Of a stretch of 64,000 nt of DNA, positions 53,155 to 63,188 are shown piece after piece. Under the pieces are notes generated by a model that saw nothing but the letters and a program-made list of their open reading frames with translations, had not been told where the DNA came from and made no database searches. Positions within the stretch are counted from its first letter, which is position 1. The number at the start of each line of letters is the position of its first letter. This DNA is from Streptomyces sp. NBC_00271 (GTDB taxonomy: Bacteria > Actinomycetota > Actinomycetes > Streptomycetales > Streptomycetaceae). The DNA lies in assembly GCF_036178845.1 (NCBI RefSeq), contig NZ_CP108070.1, positions 8,246,001 to 8,310,000 of the forward strand, written 5' to 3'. The translations under genes and the position numbers were made by a program.

Positions 53155-54171
53155 GTGGATCTCTTGCGCCACCTGCGTCTTTTCGTCACCGTAGCCGAGG
53201 AACTGCACTTCAGCCGGGCCGCCGACCGGCTGGGCATGGCCCAGCCGCCGCTCAGCCAGGCCGTACGGAGGCTGGAGAAGGAGCTCGGTGCCGAGCTGTT
53301 CGACCGGGCGCACCGCCGGATCCGGCTGACCGCCGCCGGAGCGGTCATCCTGGACGAGGCCCGTGAACTCCTCGCCCGTGAGGAGCGGTTGCGGGTGCTG
53401 GCCCGGCGTGCCGGGGACGGCGCCCTGGGGACCCTGCGCGCGGGCGTGCCGCCCGACACCACGGCCGCGGTGCTGTCCGCGCTGCTCGCCGCCTGTGCGG
53501 AGCGCTCTCCGGGGCTGTCCGTCGACCTGCAGGAGGTCACCACGGAGGAGCAGGTGCGGCTGCTGGCCTCCGGCGGACTCGACGTCGGGCTCGTCCATCA
53601 GCCCGTGGACGCCACCGAACTGCGGCTCGGTCCCGAGGTCCCGATGGATCTCGGAGTCGTCCTGCCCCGCACCTCACCGCTGGCCGGGCTGCCCGAGGTG
53701 GCGCTCGGCGAGCTGGCTGGCCACGATCTCGTGCTCTTTCCGCGGGCCCACGCCCCCGGTTGGTACGACCGGATTCTCGACGTCTGCCGCGGCGCGGGCT
53801 TCGTGCCCGGTCGGCTGCGGCACGCGTCGAACTCCGAGTTCCTGCTGGCCCTGGTGACGGCGGGGCACGGAATCGCCTTCGACCAGGGGTCGATGGCCCG
53901 CAAGGAGCCCCGCGTCGCCTGGCGCCCCCTGGCGGGCCGTCCCCTCACCCAGCGGCTGAGTGGCGCGTGGCCCGCCGGCCGCGCCGTCCACCCGGCCGCG
54001 CGCCCCTTCGCGGAACTCGCGGCCGACGTACTGACCCGCGACCGCACCGCGACCTCGAGCCGAGACGACCGGGCGCGCCCCGCGGCACCGGGGAGTGCGG
54101 ACGGGGACCGCCCGGCGGACGGACCGACCCGCCCGTGGTCGGTCGTGTACGGCGAGGGCTTCGGCCCGTAG
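53155..54171 (+). CDS. LysR-family transcriptional regulator
   Basis: A 338-aa regulator: N-terminal winged HTH (1-60, FSRAADRLGMAQPPLSQAVRRLEKELG) and a LysR substrate-binding domain (about 90-295). The last ~40 residues are Arg/Pro/Asp-rich. It probably autoregulates and controls the divergent beta-lactamase-like gene through the 35-bp gap. TAAGGT ends 8 nt before GTG53155, consistent with a near-leaderless message. Confidence 0.9.
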   Translation: MDLLRHLRLFVTVAEELHFSRAADRLGMAQPPLSQAVRRLEKELGAELFDRAHRRIRLTAAGAVILDEARELLAREERLRVLARRAGDGALGTLRAGVPPDTTAAVLSALLAACAERSPGLSVDLQEVTTEEQVRLLASGGLDVGLVHQPVDATELRLGPEVPMDLGVVLPRTSPLAGLPEVALGELAGHDLVLFPRAHAPGWYDRILDVCRGAGFVPGRLRHASNSEFLLALVTAGHGIAFDQGSMARKEPRVAWRPLAGRPLTQRLSGAWPAGRAVHPAARPFAELAADVLTRDRTATSSRDDRARPAAPGSADGDRPADGPTRPWSVVYGEGFGP

Positions 54172-54222
54172 GCGTGGGTCAATCGGTGGGCGTGGGTCGA
54201 CCGGTGGGCGTGGGTCGATGTC
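54170..54222 (+). repeat. 18-bp tandem repeat after the LysR gene
   Basis: Three units of GGGCGTGGGTCRAYCGGT type (about 54170, 54188, 54206) start at the LysR stop codon. Confidence 0.7.
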
Positions 54223-54252
54223 ACGACCCTGATCACGCACGCACGTCCGGTC

Positions 54253-54298
54253 GTCGGTTCGCCGCGGATGACATCCCGAGGGGTCGACCGCGGCGAAC
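54253..54298. terminator. Inverted repeat between lysR and the M1 peptidase gene
   Basis: CGGTTCGCCGCGG (54253-54265) and CCGCGGCGAACCG (54286-54298): a perfect 13-bp stem with a 20-nt loop between convergent genes. Confidence 0.7.
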
Positions 54299-54308
54299 CG
54301 GCGCCGAA

Positions 54309-56168
54309 TCAGCCGTCGATGCGGTGCTGGGTCCAGAACGAGGTCAGGTCCGTGGTCGTGGCGGCCTGGGCGGCCGCCTTGAACTCGGCCGTGGTCGAGA
54401 CGCCGTACCAGTGCGAAGTGGCGTAGTCCTTCAGCAACTTCGCCATGGCGGTGTCACCGAGGACGCGCCGCAGATCGTGCAGGGCGCACTTGCCGTAGCC
54501 GTAGACGACGGTGGAGTACCGGGACGAGTGGGCGTCCCAGTAGGCCATCGAGTTGGTGATCTTCTCCGCCGTCGAGGCCCAGGAGACGCTGTTCCAGCAG
54601 TTCGTGCCGGTACTGCCCAGCGCCAGGTCGGTGGCGTAGTCGGTGAACGCCTCGTCCAGCCACGGGCTGTTGTACTCGTCGTCGCCGACGATCCCGTAGA
54701 ACCACTGGTGGCCGATCTCATGGGTGAGCGCCGTGGTGGAGACCAGGTCGAGGACGAACCCCGGGTACTCCATGCCGCCGAACCAGAAGTTGTTGTCGAT
54801 CACGGCGTCCAACTCGCCGTACGGGTAGGCGCCGAAGCGGCCCGCGTGGGCGTCCACCGCGGTCTTCGCGGTGGTGAGCATGGACTGTGCGCTGGACGAA
54901 CTGATCCCCGAGACCGAGTAGATGTTGATCGGGGTGCCCGCCGTCGACGTCCCCGAGATCTTGGTGAACGGGCCCGCCGCCCACGCGAAGTCACGGACCT
55001 TGGAGGCGGTGGCCGTGGTGACCGTGCGTCCGCTGGAGCCGGGGGTGTCCACCGAGGCGCCCGTGGCCGGAACCAGCAGGGTGGTCGGGTGGTCGAGGGT
55101 CACCTTGAAGTCGGCGGCCAGTGAGTAGAACGACTCGCCGTTGTTGGTGTACGGGTCCAGGTGCCAGCCCGAGCCGTCCTTGATGGCGAGAACCGGCAGC
55201 GCGTTGCCGATCATGCTGAACGCGCCGTCGTAGCCGAAGCGGTCGGCGCCGCTGGGGACGGTGATCCCCAGGTCGAAGCCGATCGTGGCCGACTGACCCT
55301 GCGCCAGCGGGGTCGGGAGCGCGATCTGGAGGGCCGTGCAGCCGACCGACAGGGCGCCCGCGGTGCCCCCGGTGACGTTGCTGACCGCGATCGGCATCGC
55401 GGAGCAGGTGCCGTGGTAGTTGTCCCACAGCCTCAGGTACACCTCGCTGAGCGCGGTGGAGGAGGCGTTGGTGAACGTCGCGCTCTCGTGGCCCGTCCAG
55501 ACCGTGCCGCTCGTGTTGCTGCTCAGGCTGACGGTGTACGAGGGGGCGGCCGGCGTGCGCGTGGAGTCCGCCGGCGGGGTCGTGCCGCCGGAGGTGGCGA
55601 GGGCGATGTCGTCGAGGACGAAGCTCGTCTGGAGGCTGGAGTCCTCGGTCCCGGTGAAGGCGAGGCTCACGGTCTGGCCCGCGAACGCCGACACGTCGAA
55701 CGACTTCTGTACGTAGCCGGTGGCCTTGTTGAGGTTCGAGTACGTCGCCAGGGTCGTACTGCCGATCTTCGCCGTCAGCTTGTCGTACGCGGTCGACGAG
55801 GTCGTCTCGGCGGTGTCGATGTGCAGCCAGAAGGTGAGCGTGGCGCTACTGCACCCGGACGGGATCGTGACGCTCTGCGAGAGGCTGTCGGTGTGCGTAC
55901 TGCCGACACCGTTCAGCCAGGCGAAGCTGGTGCCGCCGTGGGCGCTCTGACCGGAACGGCTGGTGATCACGGTCGACGACGACTGGGTCCAGGACGAAGT
56001 CCCGCTCTCGAAACCACCGTTGGTGACCACCTGGGCCGGAGTGCAGTCGGCGGCCAGTGGTGCCGTGGGCGGCGCGGCTGCCGCCGGGGTGACGGGGAGC
56101 AGGGCGGCGGCCAACGCGGCGATGCCCAGTGCGCTCGCGGCGAGGGCCTTGTGGGGGGTCGGTCTCAC
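54309..56168 (-). CDS. Secreted M1-family metallopeptidase with N-terminal carbohydrate-binding-like domain
   Basis: A 619-aa exported protein. A signal peptide (residues 1-32, ending TPAAAA) precedes a jelly-roll-like module (about 42-200, [14 protein letters not shown] ... SFVLDDIAL). The M1 aminopeptidase part includes the substrate-recognition motif FGGMEYPG, zinc site HEIGHQ (near 482) with the third ligand Glu in WLDEAFTDY, and a catalytic-Tyr candidate in VVYGYGK. GTG56168 follows AAGGAG with 6 nt spacing. It probably degrades extracellular peptides. Confidence 0.9.
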   Translation of the reverse strand: MRPTPHKALAASALGIAALAAALLPVTPAAAAPPTAPLAADCTPAQVVTNGGFESGTSSWTQSSSTVITSRSGQSAHGGTSFAWLNGVGSTHTDSLSQSVTIPSGCSSATLTFWLHIDTAETTSSTAYDKLTAKIGSTTLATYSNLNKATGYVQKSFDVSAFAGQTVSLAFTGTEDSSLQTSFVLDDIALATSGGTTPPADSTRTPAAPSYTVSLSSNTSGTVWTGHESATFTNASSTALSEVYLRLWDNYHGTCSAMPIAVSNVTGGTAGALSVGCTALQIALPTPLAQGQSATIGFDLGITVPSGADRFGYDGAFSMIGNALPVLAIKDGSGWHLDPYTNNGESFYSLAADFKVTLDHPTTLLVPATGASVDTPGSSGRTVTTATASKVRDFAWAAGPFTKISGTSTAGTPINIYSVSGISSSSAQSMLTTAKTAVDAHAGRFGAYPYGELDAVIDNNFWFGGMEYPGFVLDLVSTTALTHEIGHQWFYGIVGDDEYNSPWLDEAFTDYATDLALGSTGTNCWNSVSWASTAEKITNSMAYWDAHSSRYSTVVYGYGKCALHDLRRVLGDTAMAKLLKDYATSHWYGVSTTAEFKAAAQAATTTDLTSFWTQHRIDG

Positions 56169-56500
56169 ACGAAACTCCTTTGAGGCGGCCGGGATTCCGG
56201 CCTGCTCGGTGGCCGCCCTGACGGCCGGGGTGCGCCGGGGGCAGCCGGGGGCTGCGCGCATCGCTTGCGCGATCGCTGGGGTGAGATTTCCGTTGCGTCT
56301 CCCTGTGGTCAGGGCAACGGCTGCGGGAAGCCTGGCAGATTTGACCGGGGCATGCCATCAGTGACGGGTAAAAGTGTTCGCTGACCTGAAGGGTTCGGGC
56401 TCCGCCCGCGGTCGTGGTCGGTACGAATGGGTCGAACTCGGTGATCAGTGCTGCGTGTTGAGAGCTGAGTGTTCAGAGCTGAGTACTGAGCGTTGAGTGC
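56169..56500. other. Intergenic region upstream of the M1 peptidase gene
   Basis: About 330 bp with the peptidase promoter region and, at its right end, the 14-bp repeat described separately. I see no gene. Confidence 0.5.
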
Positions 56501-56502
56501 TC
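56461..56502 (-). repeat. 14-bp tandem repeat at the end of the DUF6817-like gene
   Basis: Three units, period 14: AGAGCTGAGTGTTC (56461), AGAGCTGAGTACTG (56475), AGCGTTGAGTGCTC (56489). The last overlaps the stop codon of the gene at 56501. Confidence 0.7.
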
Positions 56503-57124
56503 AGTGATCCGGGAGCGTGGCGTGCGGGCCGAGTTGCCGGGTGCAGGCGTCCCGGGCCGGGGCGGACAGCAGGTCGCCCGCTCCGGTGAACAGCCGGTAC
56601 AGGGACGGGCCGTACCGCTCGGCCAGTTCCGCGTTGTGGGCCAGTACGTCGAGCTCGTTGGCGGCGGTGATCTCCAAGAACGCGCGCAGGTCGTCGTCCG
56701 CGGGGATGTGCTCGCGGCCGGTGAAGCGATCACGGAAGACCACGGGCCGATCGCCCCCGATCCGGGGAAGGACGGCGCCGCGGTCGCAACTCGCGTACAG
56801 GTACACCAGCGCCTCGGCCCGGTCGCCGATCAGCTCCGCCAGGGTCGCCCGCTCGGCGACCGGCAGCAGGTACGTGTCGAAGCCGTCGGTCCCGTACGCG
56901 GCATGGCACAGCCCCGCCGCCTGGACCGTGGGGTCACCGCCCCAGTCGGCCAGGAGCCGCCGGACACGGCCGAGGTGCTCCAGCAGCGTGCCGCCCGGAT
57001 GCGGCATCTCGGCGGTTCCCCGCGCACGCAGGAAGGCTTCGGCACGCGACCACCGGGACGCGTCACCGTCGCCGGTCTCTTCGGGAACTTCGCGTACGTC
57101 GGGTGCTTCAGGCATTTCGGTCAC
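56501..57124 (-). CDS. DUF6817-like hypothetical protein
   Basis: A 207-aa helical protein with HD-domain-like features: AEMPHPGGTLLEHLGRVRRLL, AAGLCHAAYGTDGF and AELIGDRAEALVYLYASCDR, resembling uncharacterised DUF6817 proteins. The HD signature is incomplete, so activity is unknown. GTG57124 is preceded by AAGGGG; ATG57115 is an alternative. It is divergent from the GNAT gene. Confidence 0.75.
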   Translation of the reverse strand: MTEMPEAPDVREVPEETGDGDASRWSRAEAFLRARGTAEMPHPGGTLLEHLGRVRRLLADWGGDPTVQAAGLCHAAYGTDGFDTYLLPVAERATLAELIGDRAEALVYLYASCDRGAVLPRIGGDRPVVFRDRFTGREHIPADDDLRAFLEITAANELDVLAHNAELAERYGPSLYRLFTGAGDLLSAPARDACTRQLGPHATLPDH

Positions 57125-57266
57125 TTCAGCCCCTTCTGGATGGGGATTCAACGTCTCGGCAGGCCACTGAGAGACTCCCACCATGGAGACGAGTGCGGGG
57201 GCGGACCGGACAACGCCGGGGCGGGCGCTGCCCGGGAACGGGTCGGGCCGAGGGGCGGGCCGTTCC

Positions 57267-57761
57267 ATGGAATGGGCGCTGCGCTCCGCCGAACAGGCGG
57301 ATGTCGAGGTGATCGCCGAGCTGCGGGCGACGGTGATGCGCCCGGACCTGGAGCGGTTGGGCCGGTTCGACGAGCGCCGGGTCCGCCGACGGCTGCGGGA
57401 GTCCTTCTCCCCGGGGCACACGTCGGTCGTCATCGCCGAGGGCGACTTCGCGGGCTGCGTCACGCTGAGGCCGGCCGAGGACGGGCTGTGGCTGGAGCAC
57501 TTCTATCTCGTCCCGGACCTGCAGGGCCGGGGGCTCGGTTCGGCGGTTCTGCGCACCCTGCTGGAGCGCACCGACGCCGACGGTCTGCCCGTCCGTCTGA
57601 ATGTCCTGCAGGGCAGCGCCGCCCGGCGACTGTACGAGCGCCACGGGTTCGCCGTGGAGGTTCAGGACCCGGTCGACGTCTTCATGGTGCGACGACCGGG
57701 TGCGGGCATCCTCGCCCTAGGAGGGGAGAGGCCCATGAGAGATGAAGAGGTCTGTTCCTAG
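57267..57761 (+). CDS. GNAT-family N-acetyltransferase
   Basis: A 164-aa acetyltransferase: acetyl-CoA loop LQGRGLGSAVLRTLLER, beta-4 strand LEHFYLVPDL, and C-terminal LQGSAARRLYERHGF. The substrate is unknown. ATG57267 follows GAGGGG; ATG57183 would add 28 residues. The stop codon (in CTAG) overlaps the stop of the convergent kinase gene. Confidence 0.88.
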   Translation: MEWALRSAEQADVEVIAELRATVMRPDLERLGRFDERRVRRRLRESFSPGHTSVVIAEGDFAGCVTLRPAEDGLWLEHFYLVPDLQGRGLGSAVLRTLLERTDADGLPVRLNVLQGSAARRLYERHGFAVEVQDPVDVFMVRRPGAGILALGGERPMRDEEVCS

Positions 57762-59707
57762 GCCGCGTTGCGCCAGACCTTCACGTCCAAGGTGGCGTAC
57801 GTCGTCCCGGACGAACCCCGATACGTCACGAGCCCCACGTGCCCCGTCCCGCTGACCACGCACATCTGCTGGCCGACGGCGAGGTCCTTGACCCAGATGT
57901 AGCTCTTGTAGCCGGTCGCCGCCTTGCACGCGTCCAGGCTTCCCTGCCGCCCCACGGGCAGCAGGGCGAGGGAGCTGCCGGAGTCGGTGCCGGGGGCGAG
58001 GACCGCCCCCGAGGAGTAGACGGCGTACGTCAGATCCTCGTCGGAGGTCCCGGTGTCCGCCTTGGACCGCACCGGGGTGTCCGCGAGATACAGGTCGTGG
58101 CTCGCGGTCATCCGGATCCCGGAGTACGTCACCGGGACGGGGGCCGTCGGGGCCGCGGGCTTGCTGGACGCGGCGGTCGGGGGAGCAGAGGTAGCGGTCC
58201 GCGTGGGCGTCGGGGGCCCCGAAGGGCTGGGCGGCAGAGCGGACTTGGCGGTCTTGGGCTTCTTCGAGGCCCGGGGCGACGGGGAGCCGGACGCCGACGG
58301 CGAAGCCTCGACGGACGTGGCCGACTGCGACGCGGCCACGTCCTGTGCACGGCTGTCCTTCTTGTCGCCGTCCCCAGGGACGAGCAGCAGCGCGGCGGCC
58401 GCCCCACCGGCGACGAGTACGACCGCGGCTGCCGCCCATACCCAGCTCCGGGCCCTGCGTCCCTTGCCGCCCGTGCCCACCGAGGAGGTCTGCGTGGCGT
58501 CCGGCTCCTGCGACTGCGGCCAGGGATGCGGAGCGTACGGACCGGGCGCGGCCCCTGGCCCCATCACGAAGGGCCCGGGCAGCGAGGCATGGGACGGCGC
58601 GGTGGGGGAGTAGGCCATCGGAGGCCCGAAAGCGCCGGGACCGGCGTGACCGGCGTGACCGGCGGGACCGGCGGGACCGGCGTGACCGGCGTGACCAAAG
58701 GTGCCGGATCCAGCAGGTCCGAAAGTCCCCGAAGTCCCCGAAGCCCGGGAGGTCCCCGAAGGCCCCGAAGCGTGGGCGTCCGGAACCGCCTCCGCCCGGG
58801 CCCGATCGGCGCCTTCGGCCCGAGCCGCGATACCCGCCGCCAGCTCACCCGACAGCCACGCCCCCGACGCGGACCGCGCTTCGGCACCGAGATCCGCCTG
58901 GATCGTCTGGACGGAGCGTATGACCTCCTCGACGGAAGGCCGCTCGGCGGCGGGCTTGCGCAGACACCGTGCCACCAGCTCCCGTATCTCCCCCGGCACG
59001 CGGCTGAGATCGGGTTCCTCGTGCACCACCCGGTAGAGCACCGCGTGCGGATCCCCGTCCCCGAAGGCGGCGTGGCCCGTCGCCGCGAACACCGCGGTCT
59101 GCCCGAGCGCGAACACGTCGGCCGACGGCATGGCATCCCCGCCGAGCACCTGCTCCGGCGCCATGTAGGCGACGGTTCCGAGGGCCGTGCCGCTCATCGT
59201 CACCGACGTGGCGTCCGCGGCCCGCGCGACACCGAAGTCGATGACCCGCGGGCCGTCGGCGGCGAGCAGTACGTTCGACGGCTTGAGGTCCCGGTGCACG
59301 ATGCCTTCGCGGTGCACCGCCTGCAGGGCCTCCGCGACACCGGCGATCAGCCGCAGCACGGTGTCGAGGGGCAGCGGCCCGTGATCGCGTACCGCGTCGG
59401 CGAGGGAAGGCCCCGGCACATAGGCGGTCGCGCACCACGGCATCGACCCCCCGGTGTCGCTGTCGACGACCGGAGCCGTGTAGAGCCCGTGCACCCGGCT
59501 CGCGGCGGCCACCTCGGCCTGGAACCGCTTGCGGAACTCGGCGTTCTCGGCCAGCTCCGGCCGGATCACCTTGACCGCGACGGCCCGCCCGCCCGGCGTG
59601 TGTGAGAGATAGACCCGTCCCATGCCCCCGGACCCGAGCCGTGCCACCAGCCGGTAGCCGCCGACGACCCGAGGATCGCCGTCCTCCAGAGGCTGGAAGC
59701 TCTCCAT
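57758..59707 (-). CDS. Membrane-bound Ser/Thr protein kinase
   Basis: A 649-aa PknB-type kinase. The kinase domain (about residues 15-270) has [10 protein letters not shown], Lys in AVAVKVIRP, catalytic loop [18 protein letters not shown] and APEQ. A linker with collagen-like G-H/P-A triplets (about 345-375), one membrane helix (about 420-442, [19 protein letters not shown]), a Ser/Pro/Thr-rich stalk, and an extracellular C-terminal domain (about 525-649) follow. ATG59707 has GGGG 6 nt upstream; starts at 59770 or 59728 are possible. The ligand is unknown. Confidence 0.9.
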   Translation of the reverse strand: MESFQPLEDGDPRVVGGYRLVARLGSGGMGRVYLSHTPGGRAVAVKVIRPELAENAEFRKRFQAEVAAASRVHGLYTAPVVDSDTGGSMPWCATAYVPGPSLADAVRDHGPLPLDTVLRLIAGVAEALQAVHREGIVHRDLKPSNVLLAADGPRVIDFGVARAADATSVTMSGTALGTVAYMAPEQVLGGDAMPSADVFALGQTAVFAATGHAAFGDGDPHAVLYRVVHEEPDLSRVPGEIRELVARCLRKPAAERPSVEEVIRSVQTIQADLGAEARSASGAWLSGELAAGIAARAEGADRARAEAVPDAHASGPSGTSRASGTSGTFGPAGSGTFGHAGHAGPAGPAGHAGHAGPGAFGPPMAYSPTAPSHASLPGPFVMGPGAAPGPYAPHPWPQSQEPDATQTSSVGTGGKGRRARSWVWAAAAVVLVAGGAAAALLLVPGDGDKKDSRAQDVAASQSATSVEASPSASGSPSPRASKKPKTAKSALPPSPSGPPTPTRTATSAPPTAASSKPAAPTAPVPVTYSGIRMTASHDLYLADTPVRSKADTGTSDEDLTYAVYSSGAVLAPGTDSGSSLALLPVGRQGSLDACKAATGYKSYIWVKDLAVGQQMCVVSGTGHVGLVTYRGSSGTTYATLDVKVWRNAA

Positions 59708-59886
59708 ATCGGCCCCACCGTCGCTCAACACGCCCCACTCCACCCCGAGATCCGTTCTGTGGTGCCCCATTGCATCACGGGCCCACTCGGCCCGGTGGGG
59801 ACGGCCACCTACCTCGTGGCCGGGCCCCGCCCGCTCCTCGAAACCCTCGGACGGGGGCTCTCCCGGAACCGCCTACCCTTGGAGGC

Positions 59887-61416
59887 ATGACCAGCAGCAG
59901 CGACCGGAGTCAGGCAGTGGACGTTCAGGAACCCAAGACCTACGAGGTGCGCACCTACGGGTGCCAGATGAACGTCCACGACTCCGAACGGCTCTCCGGG
60001 CTCCTCGAAGGCGCCGGTTACGTGCGCGCGCCCGAAGGGTCCGACGGCGACGCGGACGTCGTCGTCTTCAACACCTGCGCCGTCCGGGAGAACGCCGACA
60101 ACAGGCTGTACGGCAACCTCGGCCGCCTCGCGCCGATGAAGACGAAGCGCCCCGGGATGCAGATCGCCGTCGGCGGCTGCCTGGCCCAGAAGGACCGCGA
60201 CACCATCGTGAAGAAGGCGCCCTGGGTGGACGTCGTCTTCGGTACGCACAACATCGGCAAGCTGCCGGTCCTCCTGGAGCGCGCCCGCGTGCAGGAAGAG
60301 GCGCAGGTCGAGATCGCCGAGTCGCTGGAGGCGTTCCCGTCCACGCTGCCGACCCGCCGCGAGAGCGCGTACGCGGCCTGGGTGTCCATCTCCGTGGGCT
60401 GCAACAACACCTGCACCTTCTGCATCGTCCCGGCGCTGCGCGGCAAGGAGAAGGACCGCAGGACCGGCGACATCCTCGCCGAGATCGAGGCACTGGTCGG
60501 CGAGGGCGTCTCCGAGATCACACTGCTCGGGCAGAACGTCAACGCGTACGGCAGCGACATCGGCGACCGCGAGGCGTTCAGCAAGCTGCTGCGGGCCTGC
60601 GGGCAGATCGAGGGCCTGGAGCGGGTCCGGTTCACCTCCCCGCACCCCCGGGACTTCACCGACGACGTCATCGCCGCCATGGCCGAGACTCCGAACGTGA
60701 TGCCGCAGCTGCACATGCCGCTGCAGTCCGGTTCGGACCCGGTCCTGAAGGCGATGCGCCGGTCCTACCGGCAGGACCGCTACCTCGGGATCATCGAGAA
60801 GGTGCGCGCCGCCATTCCGCACGCCGCCATCACCACCGACATCATCGTGGGCTTCCCCGGCGAGACCGAGGAGGACTTCGAGCAGACCATGCACGTGGCG
60901 CGGGAGGCCCGCTTCTCGGCGGCGTTCACGTTCCAGTACTCCAAGCGTCCCGGCACCCCGGCCGCCACCATGGAGAACCAGGTCCCCAAGGAGGTCGTCC
61001 AGGCGCGCTACGAGCGTCTCGTCGCCCTCCAGGAGCAGATTTCCTGGGACGAGAACAAGAAGCAGGTCGGCCGCACCCTGGAGCTGATGGTCGCCGAGGG
61101 CGAGGGCCGCAAGGACGGCGCCACCCACCGCCTCTCCGGCCGTGCCCCCGACAACCGCCTGGTCCACTTCACCAAGCCCGACCAGGAAGTACGGCCCGGT
61201 GACGTGGTCACCGTCGAGGTCACCTACGCCGCCCCGCACCACCTGCTCGCCGAGGGCGCCGTCCTGGACGTGCGCCGCACGCGCGCGGGGGACGCCTGGG
61301 AGAAGCGCAACGCGGCCGAGGCGCCGAAGCCCGCCGGCGTGATGCTGGGGCTGCCGAAGATCGGTGCCCCGGAGCCGCTGCCGGTCGCCACCGGCAGCGG
61401 GTGCGGCTGCGACTGA
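59887..61416 (+). CDS. miaB: MiaB, tRNA-2-methylthio-N6-isopentenyladenosine synthase
   Basis: A 509-aa radical-SAM methylthiotransferase acting on i6A37 of tRNA. N-terminal cluster cysteines lie in YGCQMN, NTCAVRE and GGCLAQKD; the radical-SAM motif is at C172/C176/C179 (GCNNTCTFC); TRAM domain near 375-440; Cys-rich end SGCGCD. It works after MiaA, encoded 1.8 kb downstream. TACCCT ends 7 nt before ATG59887 and the nearby GGAGG is too close to act as ribosome binding site, so the mRNA may be leaderless; GTG59917 with GGAG is an alternative. Confidence 0.95.
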   Translation: MTSSSDRSQAVDVQEPKTYEVRTYGCQMNVHDSERLSGLLEGAGYVRAPEGSDGDADVVVFNTCAVRENADNRLYGNLGRLAPMKTKRPGMQIAVGGCLAQKDRDTIVKKAPWVDVVFGTHNIGKLPVLLERARVQEEAQVEIAESLEAFPSTLPTRRESAYAAWVSISVGCNNTCTFCIVPALRGKEKDRRTGDILAEIEALVGEGVSEITLLGQNVNAYGSDIGDREAFSKLLRACGQIEGLERVRFTSPHPRDFTDDVIAAMAETPNVMPQLHMPLQSGSDPVLKAMRRSYRQDRYLGIIEKVRAAIPHAAITTDIIVGFPGETEEDFEQTMHVAREARFSAAFTFQYSKRPGTPAATMENQVPKEVVQARYERLVALQEQISWDENKKQVGRTLELMVAEGEGRKDGATHRLSGRAPDNRLVHFTKPDQEVRPGDVVTVEVTYAAPHHLLAEGAVLDVRRTRAGDAWEKRNAAEAPKPAGVMLGLPKIGAPEPLPVATGSGCGCD

Positions 61417-61467
61417 CCTCGCGACGGGGGGCTCCTGGACGGGTCGCGCGGGGTTACGCTGCCGATC

Positions 61468-62187
61468 ATGCTTGTAGCCGCCGCAGTCTGCCCCTGTCCG
61501 CCGCTGCTCGTCCCCGAGGTCGCCGCCGGTGCGGCACCGGAACTGGCCGCCGCGCGCGCGGCCTGCACGGACGCACTGGGGGTGCTGGCCGCCTCGCGCC
61601 CCGACCTGCTGGTCGTCGTCGGCCCCGCCGACGAGAGCGGGCGCGGGTCGTTCCCGGAGGGGGCGCCGGGCTCGTTCCGCGGGTTCGGTGTGGACCTCGA
61701 CGTACGCCTCGGGGGCGGGGCGTCGCTCTCCGGAGCGCCGGAGCGTCCGCTTCCGCCCTCGCTCGCCGTCGCCGCCTGGCTGCTGGAACGCACGGGCTGG
61801 TCCGACGCCCCCGTCGAAGGCCTTGGGGTGGGAGAACCCCTCGAGGCGGAGCGCTGCGTCCGGACCGGGGCGGGGATCGTCGCGCGGGCCGACCGGGTGG
61901 CCCTGCTGGTGATGGGCGACGCCAGCGCGTGCCGGACGCTCAAGGCGCCCGGCTATCTCGACGAACGCGCGGCGGGCTTCGACGCTGAGGTCGCGCGGGC
62001 GCTGGGTGCGGCGGACGTGGCGGCCCTGAAGGCGCTGGACGCCGAGCTGGCGTACGAACTGAAGGTCTCCGGGCGGGCCCCCTGGCAGGTCCTCGCGGGC
62101 GCGGCCGAGGGCGCGGACCTCGGCGGCGCCCTGCTGTACGAGGACGCACCGTACGGGGTGGGGTACATGGTGGCGGCCTGGTCCTAG
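61468..62187 (+). CDS. Class III extradiol dioxygenase (LigB-like) domain protein
   Basis: A 239-aa protein with the fold signature of the LigB/MEMO superfamily (AAAVCPCPPLLVPEV, DLLVVVGPAD, VALLVMGDASA, APYGVGYMVAAW). Conserved His ligands of active dioxygenases are largely missing, so catalysis is doubtful. This gene sits between miaB and miaA in actinomycetes. TACGCT ends 7 nt before ATG61468. Confidence 0.8.
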   Translation: MLVAAAVCPCPPLLVPEVAAGAAPELAAARAACTDALGVLAASRPDLLVVVGPADESGRGSFPEGAPGSFRGFGVDLDVRLGGGASLSGAPERPLPPSLAVAAWLLERTGWSDAPVEGLGVGEPLEAERCVRTGAGIVARADRVALLVMGDASACRTLKAPGYLDERAAGFDAEVARALGAADVAALKALDAELAYELKVSGRAPWQVLAGAAEGADLGGALLYEDAPYGVGYMVAAWS

Positions 62188-62348
62188 GGGCCCTCGAGGT
62201 CCTGGGGATCCAGGGCGTCCTAGCGGTCCTGGGACTCCGCCCGAGAAGGCCGTCGGCCGACAGAGCCGAGCCTCGATACGGCCGGCTGGACACGGTGGCC
62301 CGGACCCCGCGGCGCGGACAGGGTGGCCCGGACCCGGCGGCCCGGACA

Positions 62349-62392
62349 CGGCGGACGGCCGGGAGCCCGGTGTGCTCCGCGGCCGTCCGCCG
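62349..62392. terminator. Bidirectional terminator after the LigB-like gene
   Basis: CGGCGGACGGCC (62349-62360) pairs with GGCCGTCCGCCG (62381-62392); inner GAGC/GCTC extends the stem. It lies between convergent genes. Confidence 0.7.
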
Positions 62393-62423
62393 ATGTGTAC
62401 TGATATCTACTGATGCGCGCCCG

Positions 62424-62687
62424 TCAGGGCGTCGGGGGCGGTGGGGGCATGTCCGGCGGCGGCGTGGCGCCGTCGGTTTCCTTGTGCGCGAGTCGGTCCA
62501 TGGCGCCCTTGGCCTTGCCCGTGCCCGTCTGGATCTTGTCGCTGTACTTGTGCTTGGTCTTTTCGTCGACCACCTTCGCGGCCTTGTCGAGACCGTGAGT
62601 GACCTTGTCCCCGTGCTGTTGCGCGAGGTCCGAGACCTTGTCCTTGGCGGGTGCCAGCTTGGCTTTCAAATTGTCCAGGAGACTCAT
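62424..62687 (-). CDS. Rv0909-family antitoxin-like small protein
   Basis: An 87-aa hydrophilic helical protein (MSLLDNLKAKLAPAKDKVSD, then KVTHGLDKAAKVVDEKTKHK) ending in a poly-Pro tail. It resembles small actinobacterial proteins annotated as Rv0909-type antitoxins, but no toxin gene is adjacent. ATG62687 follows GGAAGGTGG. It may share a transcript with the upstream acidic protein (24 bp gap). Confidence 0.8.
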   Translation of the reverse strand: MSLLDNLKAKLAPAKDKVSDLAQQHGDKVTHGLDKAAKVVDEKTKHKYSDKIQTGTGKAKGAMDRLAHKETDGATPPPDMPPPPPTP

Positions 62688-62711
62688 GGTCCACCTTCCC
62701 TCGCGGGACAG

Positions 62712-63005
62712 TTACGTGCGGGCGCTTTCGCCGGCCTCGTTGTCCGCGGCCTTTTCGGCGGTCTGCTGCTGGGGGATCTCGACGTCATCCTTGGCGGTGG
62801 CCTCCGCGGGCTCGCTCGCCGCGGCCCCGCCTTCGCTCTCGGAGCCTCCCGGGCTCTCGGAGCCTTCGGACTTCTCGGACGAATCCTTCGCCTCCTCCGT
62901 CACCTCCGCCTCGGTATCGGCCGTTGGTGTGTCGGCCTGCACCGCGGCGGTTGACGCCTCCTCCGTAGCCTTCGACCTTCCAAGAAGTCGTGCAAAAACG
63001 CCCAT
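62712..63005 (-). CDS. Acidic low-complexity protein (annotated 'gliding motility' in relatives)
   Basis: A 97-aa protein, MGVFARLLGRSK followed by a Glu/Ser/Ala/Thr-rich, strongly acidic, probably disordered tail. Streptomyces orthologues are often labelled gliding motility protein, without functional support that I know of. ATG63005 has GGAG about 5 nt upstream; a GTG two codons earlier is possible. It is divergent from miaA. Confidence 0.75.
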   Translation of the reverse strand: MGVFARLLGRSKATEEASTAAVQADTPTADTEAEVTEEAKDSSEKSEGSESPGGSESEGGAAASEPAEATAKDDVEIPQQQTAEKAADNEAGESART

Positions 63006-63188
63006 ATCCACTCCATACGTTACTCGTGAGAGCGAAATTCCGCGTCACCCGGTGCGTCCCATTGCGTCGCACGGGTCACCGGCTCTCGAAAACCGGCGGC
63101 TGGAACCTCGCAACAGGCAACGACCCCGGGCCCGTGGCGTCACGTAGCTCGTTCGAGAAGAGGCCCCGAGGTTTGCGAGACTGGGGCG

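Noticed and set aside
59809..62349. An 846-codon minus-strand frame
   Set aside because: Antisense to miaB and the LigB-like gene; composition typical of a shadow frame.
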